Below are positions 55,789-64,000 of a DNA stretch of 64,000 nucleotides, piece by piece (within the stretch, counting starts at the first letter, position 1; the number at the start of each line of letters is the position of its first letter). The position numbers were made by a program, and so were the translations under genes. The notes beneath the pieces were generated by a model, which saw only the letters and a program-made list of their open reading frames with translations, had not been told where the DNA came from and did not search any database. This stretch comes from JAFAHS01 sp046728175 (GTDB taxonomy: Bacteria; Desulfobacterota; Binatia; Binatales; Binataceae): assembly GCA_046728175.1 (NCBI GenBank), contig JBKPEA010000005.1, positions 15,496-79,495 of the forward strand, read 5' to 3'.

Positions 55789-57195
55789 ATGACACGGAAC
55801 AAAACGATTTTGGGCGTTGTATCGATCTGGCTGGCGATCTCGGGAGTGGTGCGAGCACAAGTCACTCCGGTGAGGGTCAATGACTTGCTAAACAGCCTGG
55901 GGGCAGACACGCATATCATTCAAGGTATCGATGCCCCGGAACAGGTTATCGCGGCGTTGCAGTATAGCGGCTTGCGCAATATTAGGGAGGACGCAACACA
56001 CGACCCGGCGATGCACGCAAATCTCTGCGCTATTCATGCGGCAACTGGGGCGATGGTCGATGAATTACCGAACGTGGATTCCGACCCGAACAACATCCAG
56101 GACAGTCTCACGCAATATGAGGCACTGGCGGCGTGCGGTGCGATATTGGCTGTGGAGGGACCGAATGAGCCTAACAACTTCAACTTCAGGTACCTCGGTA
56201 GCACGTGCTCCGTGAGTGGGAGCTTTGGTGCATGCGCGCGGTATCAAGCAGCGCTGTATCAGGCAGTGAAAGCAGATCCGAAGCTGGCTGGCGTGCCTGT
56301 TTGGTCGATGACTGAGCCTGCCGCTGAGCCGGACAACCAGGGATTGCAGTTCTTAACTATTCCGGCAGGCGCCGGCACCGTGATGCCGGGCGGTACCGTG
56401 TTCGCGGACGTTGCCAACCTGCATAACTATGTTCAAGGCAACGGCCAGACTGCAACCGCGGACAACCAAGCCTGGTCCGCCGAATCCAACGGATTCGCTC
56501 AAGGTCCTTGGGACGGACTGGAGGGAGAATTCATCGGTCAAACTTGGTCGAAGCGGTTCCCCGCTGCACCTGTTTCCACAGGCCCCAACCTGCCGAAGGT
56601 AACGACGGAAACCGGCTGGCCATCGACGAATATCACGCAGGACCAGCAAGGAAAGCTTTTGGTCAATGTCTTTCTGTCGGCAGCCAAAGAGAATTGGTCG
56701 CACACCTTTATCTACCTGATGTTCGACGAACCTAGCGCCGGAAACAGTGGCTACGGGCTATTCGCTGCAGAGCCAGGCTCGAATACGACTACCGCGACGC
56801 CGAAGTTGTCGGGGACTTACATCCACAACATGACGACCATTTTGCACGACACTACCTCGGCGTTCACACCGATCGCGCTCAATTGTTCGATTCCTGGCGA
56901 GCCCGCTACAGTGCACGACCTGCTAATGCAGAAGAGCGATGGCACCTACGAACTCGCGGTGTGGGGCGATCAAGTTATCGGGAAGAGTAACCCCGTTACC
57001 GTTAATTTGGGCAGCACAATCGCGACCGTTAAGGTCTACGATGTAACGAGAGGCGCCACGCCTATTCAGGTTCTGCATAACGTCAGCTCGATCCCCCTCA
57101 CCATGACCGATCATGCGTTCTTTATTGAGTTCGAGGGCAGTGGGCAGCCGACCTCGACTCTCACTGCTATCGGGAAGCCCCCTTCATCATCCTAG
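55789..57195 (+). CDS. Secreted clan-A glycosidase-like protein
   Basis: 468 aa. A signal peptide covers residues 1-23 (TILGVVSIWLAISGVVRA). A TIM-barrel glycosidase pattern is seen: GLRNIREDATH near the start, AVEGPNEPNN with Glu127 in the place of the acid/base of clan-A enzymes, and KVTTETGWPST with Glu274 as the likely nucleophile; ETGWPS is reminiscent of GH17 beta-1,3-glucanases. The C-terminal ~100 aa (PVTVNLGSTIATVKVYDVTRGATP) form a beta-sandwich like the last domain of GH39/GH30-type enzymes. Substrate unknown. The ATG at 55789 is chosen for the signal peptide. Probably acts outside the cell on polysaccharide. Confidence 0.75.
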   Translation: MTRNKTILGVVSIWLAISGVVRAQVTPVRVNDLLNSLGADTHIIQGIDAPEQVIAALQYSGLRNIREDATHDPAMHANLCAIHAATGAMVDELPNVDSDPNNIQDSLTQYEALAACGAILAVEGPNEPNNFNFRYLGSTCSVSGSFGACARYQAALYQAVKADPKLAGVPVWSMTEPAAEPDNQGLQFLTIPAGAGTVMPGGTVFADVANLHNYVQGNGQTATADNQAWSAESNGFAQGPWDGLEGEFIGQTWSKRFPAAPVSTGPNLPKVTTETGWPSTNITQDQQGKLLVNVFLSAAKENWSHTFIYLMFDEPSAGNSGYGLFAAEPGSNTTTATPKLSGTYIHNMTTILHDTTSAFTPIALNCSIPGEPATVHDLLMQKSDGTYELAVWGDQVIGKSNPVTVNLGSTIATVKVYDVTRGATPIQVLHNVSSIPLTMTDHAFFIEFEGSGQPTSTLTAIGKPPSSS

Positions 57196-57290
57196 TCCAC
57201 GTCAGTCTCCACGCGTGGAATGAAGATTGGCCCCAGGCTGACCGAGGAAACGAGCCTCGAAGTGGAACTATATATTTGTCGACGCCGTCA

Positions 57291-58444
57291 TCATTCAGTG
57301 CTCGTCTGCTCGAGCAGCGCCTTGGCGTCCTTCAGGTCGGCGGTGTCGAAGCCCTCAGTGAACCAGTTGTAGATTTCGGCGAGCATCGTGCGTGCCTCGT
57401 CACGTTTACCTTGCTTGGCCATAAGCCGCGACGAGCCTGGTGGTCGCCCCCAGCTCCCACCATTTCGCCGATTGGAGCCTGGCGATTTCGATGGCCTTGC
57501 GAAAGAAGGCTTGGGCTTCGTCCGTCGCAGAGGAATCGCGCATCAGAATCGCTTCGCCCATAAAGACCCGACTCTTGGCGGCCTATTCCCAACTATTCAA
57601 CTCTGGCAAGCACCTCGTCGACCAGTGCAAGAGCCTTGTCGGCGCGGCCGACGCGTGCGTAGACCCCCGGAAGCACGAACTGGCGTGCGGGCGAAAAAGC
57701 GGAAGCCGCCTCCAATTCGGCGACTCCCTCCTCCGTCTGACCAAGCTCGGTCATCGCCCACCCCCTGAGCGCCCGACCCACTAGCAAGCGTTCTTGAAAG
57801 CCGTATTCCTCGCCAAGCGCGATAGTTGCTTCGGCCAACTCTCGCGTAGCCTGGGGCTCGCGCCCGGTAAGCATGCACTTCTCCAGCCAACGGAATCACC
57901 AAGGCGAGCGTGGGGGCGTGCTTGAGTTGACGGGCGCGGCTCAGTGCCTCGTTGCTCAGCCGGAGAGCCTAATCAGGTTTGCCGAGCGCCAACTGGACTC
58001 GAGCGAGTTGTCCGGGAGCCGTAGCCCATGGATTGGTCGGCAGAAGTTCAGCTGCAGCCCGCAGCTGCGCCGATCCCAAAGTCTTCATTAAATCGCTGAG
58101 CTGCGAAGAGGCCAGGAGCAGATCGCCGGACCCGTAGGCGCCCATCGCAAGCATATTGAACGAAGGGAAGCATCTCTCGGTTCTGATTCCGTTCGGCAAG
58201 TTCCAGACATCGCCTGGCGATCTCGAGGCAGCGGACCACCTCCCCGCGGTTGCCGCCTGACTGAGCTTCGCGATGAGATCGGAAAATGCGATCGAGGAAT
58301 ACATTCGGAAACACTGTCCGGCTGGCGCCTCGGCGAGATGAAGGCCTTGCAATGGCGCGACAGTACCGCGTGAGCGCGCTCCAGAATTGGCAAGTGCTCT
58401 GCGCGAAATTCAAAACAGAGAACCCCCGCCGCGGTCGCGTTCAT
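57291..58444 (-). pseudogene. TPR/cyclase-type ATPase protein, C-terminal part, frameshifted
   Basis: The minus strand shows repeated helix pairs in several frames: LPILERAHAVLSRHC (58.4 kb), GSGDLLLASSQLSDLMKTLGSAQLRAAAELLPTNPWA, RELAEATIALGEEYGFQERLLVGRALRGWAMTELGQTEEGVAEL and YARVGRADKALALVDEVLARV, then after a shift near 57595 the end EGFDTADLKDAKALLEQTSTE (stop at 57291). This arrangement is the C-terminal TPR domain of large class III cyclase/AAA regulators. The N-terminal cyclase and ATPase parts are missing here. Dead gene. Confidence 0.6.
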
Positions 58445-58498
58445 TGCTGATCATCGAAATGCTTTCGCGCCGCTGTGGACTTCATTCGAAGCCGGTGC

Positions 58499-58521
58499 TA
58501 TACCGTACCCCGTAGGGTATA
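58499..58521. promoter_or_regulatory. RcnR/CsoR-type operator
   Basis: TATACC (58499-58504) and GGTATA (58516-58521) frame an inner TACCC-CGTA-GGGTA repeat, 6 bp upstream of the regulator start. Such G/C-tract palindromes are bound by CsoR/RcnR family tetramers; self-regulation is inferred. Confidence 0.65.
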
Positions 58522-58527
58522 ACGATC

Positions 58528-58806
58528 ATGGGTCATACGATTAAGGAAAAAGGAAAGCTGTTGGCTCGCATGCGGCGAATCCGCGGACAAGTCGAAGCCG
58601 TGGAGCGGGCGCTGGAACAGGAGAAAGGCTGCGCCGCCGTGCTGCACCTGGTAGTCGCCGCGCGCGGCGCGATGAACAGCCTGATGGCTGAGATTATCGA
58701 AGATCATATACGTGAGCACGTCGTTGATCCGGTCCGCGAGCGGAGCACCAGGAGGGGCCGAGGCGCCGAAGAGTTGATCGAGGTCGTCCAGGCATATCTG
58801 AGGTGA
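58528..58806 (+). CDS. RcnR-like metal-responsive repressor (CsoR/RcnR family)
   Basis: 92 aa, all helical. The RcnR ligand set is complete by position: His3 (MGHTI), Cys35 (EKGCAAV), His60 and His64 (EDHIREHV), the Ni/Co fingerprint, rather than that of copper CsoR or of formaldehyde-sensing FrmR, which has Pro2/Glu64. KLLARMRRIRGQVEAVERAL and LHLVVAARGAMNSLMAEII are the family helices. It would repress the adjacent ATPase gene by binding the palindrome that begins 29 bp upstream of its start, and release it when Ni or Co is bound. The ATPase starts 8 bp after its stop. Confidence 0.88.
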   Translation: MGHTIKEKGKLLARMRRIRGQVEAVERALEQEKGCAAVLHLVVAARGAMNSLMAEIIEDHIREHVVDPVRERSTRRGRGAEELIEVVQAYLR

Positions 58807-58813
58807 GGCTGTC

Positions 58814-60775
58814 ATGGAGCGCTCCACGGAAATAATGACTCCGGAGGAGCAGACCGCGGAGGTCCGCCAAGACTTTCGCGAGCATGAAACTCACGGCTTC
58901 GGATGGGTCGAAGCCGTACGGTTTCTCGGCGTCGCGACGGCGGCGGTGCTGGTGCGATTTCAGCTCGGCGAGCCGATACCGCACGTGAGCCTGATCGGGA
59001 TTGCCGGCGTACTGATCGGTGGATGGCCAATCTTCAAGGAAGCGGCACAGAATATCCCAGGCAGCCGGATGACCATGGAGCTGTCCATGAGCATCGCGAT
59101 CCTGGCGGCCGCCGCCATTTCCGAGTTTTTCACCGCCCTGATCATCATCTTGTTCGTGCTAGCCGCCGAAGTCTTGGAAAATCTCACGGTATCCCGCGGC
59201 CGCCGCGCGATTCGGGATCAACTGGAGCTGCTTCCCACTTCGGTTACGGTCCGTCGCGCCGGAAAAGTTTCCGAGGTTGATGGGAGTGACCTTCGAATCG
59301 GCGATTCGGTCTTGGTGAATCCGGGGGGAGCGATTCCAGTCGACGGCGTGGTCATCAGCGGGCACTCAATCGTCGATCAATCCAGGATAACCGGCGAGTC
59401 GATACCAGCGGAGAAAGTGCGCGGAGCGCTCGTTTACGCAGGGAGCGTGAACCAGTCGGGCGCGCTGGAAATTGCCACTCATCGAATCGGCCGCGATACC
59501 AGCTACGGCAAGATCATCGAGGCAGTCGAAGCCGCTGAGCGCTCGCGAGCCCCGGTGCAACGTCTGGCTGATCGTTTGGCCAGCTACCTCGTCTGTTTTG
59601 CGGTCGCGGCGGCGGCTCTGACGTTCCTGCTCAGCCATGACATCCGCTCGACCATCTCGGTGATTATCGTAGCCGGTGCATGTGGGATCGCAGCGGGCAC
59701 GCCACTGGCAATCCTGGGAGGAATCGGACGCGCGGCGCGGCGCGGTGCGATCGTAAAGGGAGGACTGTACCTGGAGATTCTTGGGCGCGTGAATACAGTG
59801 GTGCTGGACAAGACTGGGACGTTGACTTTTGGCCGAGCCGTCGTGCAGGCGGCTCTTCCATTCGGCGGGATGTCGGAGAGCGAGTTGATTTCCAGCGCTG
59901 CAACGGCGGAATTGCGCTCCGAACATCCGCTGGGCAAGGCGATTGTCTCCTACGCCACGGCCAAAGGGATCGCGGTAAAGGAGCCCGAGCGCTTTGACTC
60001 CAGCCCCGGGCTCGGAGTCGTTGCCCGAGTCGGCGCTGCGACGATTCTCGCGGGAAATCGCCATTTGATGAGCGAACATAAGATCCTGATTCCACCAGAT
60101 TCAGGATCAGGCATCGGCGGCGTTTCAGAGGTGATGGTCACGAGGAATGGCAAATTCCTCGGCGCAATCGCGATCGCCGACGCGGTTCGGCCGGAGGCGC
60201 GGCACGCCATCAAGGAGTTTGACCGCATGGGGATCGGGACGCTGCTCTTGACCGGCGACGCCGAGCCGGTAGCGAAGGATATCGCCGCTCAGCTCGGGAT
60301 GATGGAATTTGCGGCCGAGCAGCTGCCCGAGGAGAAAGTGGCGCGAATCAGCCATCTGAAGCAGTCGGGACGCGTGGTCGCGATGGTCGGCGACGGAATC
60401 AACGATGCGCCAGCCTTAACTGCGGCGAACGTGGGAGTGGCGATGGGCTCGGGAACCGACGTCGCGCAAGAGAGCGCGGGCATTGTGCTGCTGGGAAATG
60501 ACCTGCGCAAATTCGCGGAGACCGTGGAAATCGCCCAGTGGACGCGAAGGATTATCTGGCAGAACTTCGCCGGGACTATCGTGGTCGACCTGGCCGGGAT
60601 GGCACTGGCGGCCGCAGGTCTGCTTGACCCGAGCGTGGCGGCGTTCATTCACGTCGCCTCTGAAATGACTTTCATACTTAACTCTGCGCGGCTGCTGCCG
60701 CGAATGGACCGGAGCGCGACGAAACCAGCGACGGCTGTTGAGTCAGAGGACGGCACTCTCGCGAAGGCGGCTTAG
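58814..60775 (+). CDS. P1B-type metal-transporting ATPase with an unusual ACG membrane motif
   Basis: 653 aa. P-type ATPase parts in order: actuator TGES (ITGESIPAEK), phosphorylation DKTGTLT, ATP-site HPLGKA, hinge GDGINDAP. The membrane-metal motif where P1B enzymes have CPC, SPC or CPx reads VAGACGIAAGTPLAIL, that is A-C-G with no Pro. No N-terminal HMA domain or CxxC is present; the N-terminus is short, with six to eight membrane segments predicted from hydrophobicity. SEMTFILNSARLLP near the end is the last helix. Metal export is expected; Ni/Co is suggested by the RcnR-like regulator just upstream. Apparently intact. Confidence 0.88.
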   Translation: MERSTEIMTPEEQTAEVRQDFREHETHGFGWVEAVRFLGVATAAVLVRFQLGEPIPHVSLIGIAGVLIGGWPIFKEAAQNIPGSRMTMELSMSIAILAAAAISEFFTALIIILFVLAAEVLENLTVSRGRRAIRDQLELLPTSVTVRRAGKVSEVDGSDLRIGDSVLVNPGGAIPVDGVVISGHSIVDQSRITGESIPAEKVRGALVYAGSVNQSGALEIATHRIGRDTSYGKIIEAVEAAERSRAPVQRLADRLASYLVCFAVAAAALTFLLSHDIRSTISVIIVAGACGIAAGTPLAILGGIGRAARRGAIVKGGLYLEILGRVNTVVLDKTGTLTFGRAVVQAALPFGGMSESELISSAATAELRSEHPLGKAIVSYATAKGIAVKEPERFDSSPGLGVVARVGAATILAGNRHLMSEHKILIPPDSGSGIGGVSEVMVTRNGKFLGAIAIADAVRPEARHAIKEFDRMGIGTLLLTGDAEPVAKDIAAQLGMMEFAAEQLPEEKVARISHLKQSGRVVAMVGDGINDAPALTAANVGVAMGSGTDVAQESAGIVLLGNDLRKFAETVEIAQWTRRIIWQNFAGTIVVDLAGMALAAAGLLDPSVAAFIHVASEMTFILNSARLLPRMDRSATKPATAVESEDGTLAKAA

Positions 60776-60804
60776 TTTATTGTGGATTACTCCGGAGTTC
60801 AGCC

Positions 60805-61340
60805 ATGGAACACAAGTAAAACTTCTCACCTCGAACTGTCCGAACTGCGTGCCAAGCTCAGCCGAATGGGAGAACTGGTCATCGATAAGCTCGAGCGAGC
60901 GCTCGGGTGCCTGAAGGAACACAATGTTCGCGACGCTCGCGTGGTTACCGAGCGGGATATCAATGTGAACAGAATGGATATTGACTTGGAAGAGATGTGC
61001 GTTCCTTGCCCTGCATCAGCCGGTGGCCGGGAGACCTCCGGCTCATAACCGCAGCGATGAAGATTACCACCGAACTGGAGCGAATCGGCGACCGGGTAGT
61101 CGACATTTGCAACGGTGTTCACCAGCGCGGCGGCGAGGACCCGATCGAATCGGCATACCGACATCTCTCGACTAGGAGCACTTGCAGCCGCGATGATTCG
61201 CGATAGCATGAACGCATTTTCTGAGGCGGATATCTTGCTGGCCAAGAAAGGTTCCACAGAGACAAGGAGTTTGATGCACCACCTTGGCCTCGAGAGGACG
61301 TTTTGTGCGTTATGGCGATATCGGCATAACGTGAATCACG
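60805..61340 (+). pseudogene. PhoU-like phosphate regulator, frameshifted and shortened
   Basis: The ATG at 60805 (MEHK, then a shift) is followed by KTSHLELSELRAKLSRMGELVIDKLERALGCLKEHN, DINVNRMDIDLEEMC. A shift near 60995 gives LALHQPVAGDLRLITAAMKITTELERIGDRVVDICNGVHQ, and another near 61150 SRLGALAAAMIRDSMNAFSEADILLAKK. The E-x-x-D metal motifs of the first helical bundle (ITTELERIGDR) are kept, but the second bundle is cut short. PhoU modulates phosphate uptake signalling. It lies 29 bp after the ATPase stop, so it was probably in the same operon. Confidence 0.7.
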
Positions 61341-61769
61341 CGAACTTCCAGATTATGCGGCCTAACGAGTCGCGAACCGCTCGTAAGGCTGTCCAATCGG
61401 CATAGTATATCGGCATAGTTCGACACACCTCAGAGACCTCTTTCGCGAGAGCGTCAAGTAGCATAACTCCGAAGCGTCAGGCGCGGGCGATGGAGTTCGG
61501 GTGGCAACGTTTCTGCGAGCAAATCACGATTAATCCGGTTTGCGCTGACTCTATGCTGACCCATGTTACCGGTTCGCAGGATTGGTGCCTATTTGTCCCT
61601 TAGACAGCAAGCTCCCACCCGTGCACCTTGTCTGCCGCCGTTATCTTCGGGCTAACAACACCCGCGGGTTTTCGATTGTCGCCATCAAATTGGCTCGCGT
61701 TGCGCCGAAAGTAGTCTTCAGCTCGGCTCGAAAACTAGCCGTAGTCATCAGCGAAAATCGGTTCCACCT
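61341..61769. other. Intergenic region, PhoU remnant to TonB-dependent receptor
   Basis: 430 bp with no supported gene. A plus-strand frame at 61582-61821 has no family likeness. Confidence 0.35.
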
Positions 61770-64000
61770 TCAATTCGCCCGCGGTTTCGTAAACGGCAGT
61801 TCCCATTTTATTCCACCGTAGATCGCACGGCGTGGACCGTACTGGGTAGCAAACACGCCGATGCCTGAGCCGTTGCGAACCTGGTAAATGTGATCGAAGA
61901 GATTAATCACGGAGCCACGCAACACGAATGCGCCCGCGCCGGGAACCTCGACCCGTTTATTCAAGCCCAGGTTAACCTGGATGTAGTACGGCAAGTTTCC
62001 CGTGTTCGCGAATCCGCGTCGCAGACCGCTTCCGTACAGACCGTCCATGGTGAGCATCCAGCCTTGCCAGGTGTAAGCCGCTCCGGCCGAAGAAGTAAAG
62101 GTCTGATCGTGATCGAGAAAGATAAAGTGATCGCGGATATACGCCAGTTCGTCTTTCCCGAAATTGAACCGTCCTGAGGTCACTTGGTTTCCCTGTGCCA
62201 CGCTGTACGCTAAATTCGCGTACGTCGTCAGATTTTCAGTAGTGTAGGAAGTGGTGGCTTCGACCCCATAGATGCGACCCTTGTCGTAGTTGAAGTTCTC
62301 AAAGATTAGCGCCGGTCCGAACTGACCTTCGTCGATGATCTGACTGACCTTTTTGTAATACGCATCAACTCCGACATTGAAGCGTGGAACGATTTCCTGG
62401 GTGACTCCGGCATCGAAGTAGTGATCGCGCTCGACGGTCGGTGTTCCAGTGCCGCCGCTCGGAGGAGCTCCGGTCGTGTTTTCAAACGTCTTGATTGACG
62501 TGACCGGAACGAACTCCGTGGAGGGAGGCGTAAAGTACCGCGCATATCCTGCATGGAGCGCCGTGCGTTTGAAGGGAGTATAGACGACGCCTACCCGAGG
62601 ACTGGCTTGGTCGGCGCGCACCAATCCATCATACAGGTCAAAGCGCACGCCGTAGTTTATGGTCACTGGTTCGACAGGTTTCCACTCGTCTTGCAGATAG
62701 CCGCTGTAGTACCAGGAGGTCAGCGCGATGTTGTCGGTGATCGAAAACGGAACAGCGCTGGTCTGGTGACCGTTGCTGGCAGGGAACACCGACTCGTGAT
62801 TGTCTATCTCGGCACGTTCGCCCCAGAAGGAGCCTCCGAGACGGACAGTATGGTTGCTCAAGCCACGAAACGCGGTATCGACCTGAAACCCGCTGGCCCA
62901 GTCGCTGCGGAAAGCCTTAGAGGCGGCGCCGTTGAAGATCAGATCGCCATCGTGATCGGGGTTGAATGAAACTGTCGAATATCGACTGAATGGCGCAATC
63001 TGATAATCGAAGTCTCTACCGACCGCACCCTGCAGCGCGAAAATACCGAAATAATTCTGCTCGAATTGCCTCTCTCGCACGTCGGCCGACCGATAAGTCG
63101 GCACGCCCTGCAGTTGAAATACCTGTGGCTGGTTGGGATTCGCCGGTATTTGAAAATGACTCACCGAGCTCCCGGTGATGAGACTTAGGCGTGTGGTCGG
63201 ATTCAGGAAATACGAAAAATAGCCAAACCCTGACCCCTGGTTCGTGGTGTCATGGATCGCCGTAGGTCCGCGGGTCGGCGGCTCCAAACCGCGATCGCTC
63301 TGGTAGTACTGGCCGGTTGCAAAATAGCTGAATTCACCTTTAGAGCCGCCATACTCAAAACTGGGCTGATACGTACCGCGCTGCCCGCCGTAAAACTCGG
63401 CGTCTTGTACGTCGTCCAGCAACCCGTCCTTGGTCTTGATGTCAACGACACCCGCGGTTCGCAGGCCGTACTCGGCGGGCAAAGCCCCTGTCAGGAGATT
63501 GATCTCACGCGCGAAGCGAGGGGTGAGAATCTGACCAAACCCGTTGACGCCCTCCGGCAGCAGGATGCCATTCAGGCGGTACTGAAGATTTCCGTGATCT
63601 CCACGCACATGCACTGCGCCAAAGGAGTCCTGAACCACACCGGGTGCTTGGAGTAGCACCTGGTTCAGAGGCGTATTGTTACCTTGAGGCAATTGCTGGA
63701 TCGCCCTCTCGCTGAATGTGTAGACGCTTCCCCCAGTGATAGGCGACAACCCATTTCGTGCACGGTCCAGCCTTTGCGCAACGACTGGCAGGCTCAAGGA
63801 CGTTTCGGACTGCATCGCGATTTCGATCGGCTTTACCCCTTTTGGCGTTACGCTCACAATCGAGACGGCGGTTTTGAACGCCAATTTCTTCGCCTCGATG
63901 GCGTACGTGCCGTTAGCCAGATTGTGAAATTCAAATTTACCCCTCTGGTCGCTAGTCGCGTGCGCCAGTACGCTTCCGCTCGGACCCTGCACAGTGAGGG
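61770..64000 (-). CDS. TonB-dependent outer-membrane receptor with carboxypeptidase-regulatory-like start (5' end outside window)
   Basis: At least 743 aa; the frame is open to the right edge. The visible N-terminus is a CarboxypepD_reg-like sandwich (GPSGSVLAHATSDQRGKFEFHNLANGTYAIEAKK). The plug follows: GNNTPLNQVLLQAPGVVQDSFGAVHVRGDHGNLQYRLNGILLPEGVNG. A 22-strand barrel region comes next, with alternating strands such as YYSGYLQDEWKPVEPVTINYGVRFDLYDG and LHAGYARYFTPPS, and a terminal strand ending PF. It should import a scarce ligand (siderophore, glycan or cobalamin) with TonB energy; the ligand is unknown. No SusD-like partner is in view. Confidence 0.88.
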   Translation of the reverse strand, partial: LTVQGPSGSVLAHATSDQRGKFEFHNLANGTYAIEAKKLAFKTAVSIVSVTPKGVKPIEIAMQSETSLSLPVVAQRLDRARNGLSPITGGSVYTFSERAIQQLPQGNNTPLNQVLLQAPGVVQDSFGAVHVRGDHGNLQYRLNGILLPEGVNGFGQILTPRFAREINLLTGALPAEYGLRTAGVVDIKTKDGLLDDVQDAEFYGGQRGTYQPSFEYGGSKGEFSYFATGQYYQSDRGLEPPTRGPTAIHDTTNQGSGFGYFSYFLNPTTRLSLITGSSVSHFQIPANPNQPQVFQLQGVPTYRSADVRERQFEQNYFGIFALQGAVGRDFDYQIAPFSRYSTVSFNPDHDGDLIFNGAASKAFRSDWASGFQVDTAFRGLSNHTVRLGGSFWGERAEIDNHESVFPASNGHQTSAVPFSITDNIALTSWYYSGYLQDEWKPVEPVTINYGVRFDLYDGLVRADQASPRVGVVYTPFKRTALHAGYARYFTPPSTEFVPVTSIKTFENTTGAPPSGGTGTPTVERDHYFDAGVTQEIVPRFNVGVDAYYKKVSQIIDEGQFGPALIFENFNYDKGRIYGVEATTSYTTENLTTYANLAYSVAQGNQVTSGRFNFGKDELAYIRDHFIFLDHDQTFTSSAGAAYTWQGWMLTMDGLYGSGLRRGFANTGNLPYYIQVNLGLNKRVEVPGAGAFVLRGSVINLFDHIYQVRNGSGIGVFATQYGPRRAIYGGIKWELPFTKPRAN

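Overview
The window is about 60% G+C and comes from a Gram-negative, diderm bacterium: it carries LpxD and a WaaF-type heptosyltransferase (lipid A/LPS core), MscL, an MlaC-like protein and a TonB-dependent receptor. A UGSC-type selenoprotein, metal-dependent amidohydrolases and F420-dependent oxidoreductase remnants would fit a soil lineage near the former deltaproteobacteria (for example Binatota-like). That placement is inference; no marker gene in the window settles it.

Left part (1-23 kb): mostly intact, tightly packed genes. It begins with a PhzF-like fragment and a decayed SRPBCC/AHSA1 gene that still has a perfect palindromic operator. Next is a translationally coupled trio: a seven-bladed kelch lipoprotein, a thioredoxin-fold fusion protein, and a UGSC selenoprotein whose in-frame UGA is followed at once by a bacterial SECIS-like hairpin. 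Then come a decayed TauD dioxygenase, waaF, lpxD, inositol-3-phosphate synthase, crcB plus DUF190, RidA, a methyltransferase, a GSA-aminotransferase-like enzyme, VOC and MscL, an amidohydrolase, an MFS transporter, an M20 peptidase, an SDR, a second VOC protein, an indoleamine 2,3-dioxygenase-like protein and a secreted alpha/beta hydrolase.

Middle part (23-48 kb): a belt in which intact genes alternate with genes broken by several frameshifts (NHL propeller, nitronate monooxygenase, Ser/Thr kinase, ferritin-like protein, Ku, mandelate-racemase-like enzyme, TPP enzyme, F420-dependent oxidoreductase). Intact members include an AI-2E-type permease fused to a cobalamin-binding-like domain, DUF6496, DUF72, CHAD, and a three-gene operon that encodes the three LigD activities (phosphoesterase, ligase, polymerase) as separate proteins. 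Ku and LigD form the NHEJ repair pathway; here Ku is broken and LigD is intact.

Right part (48-64 kb): small stress-type proteins (BON, CsbD), a Rieske-FAD reductase, MlaC, a frameshifted phosphoesterase, an IS256-type transposase remnant, a secreted glycosidase-like protein and a decayed TPR/cyclase-type protein. These are followed by an RcnR-like Ni/Co sensor with its operator next to a P1B-type ATPase that has a non-canonical transmembrane metal motif, a decayed PhoU, and a TonB-dependent receptor that runs off the right edge. No tRNA, rRNA or CRISPR array was recognised.
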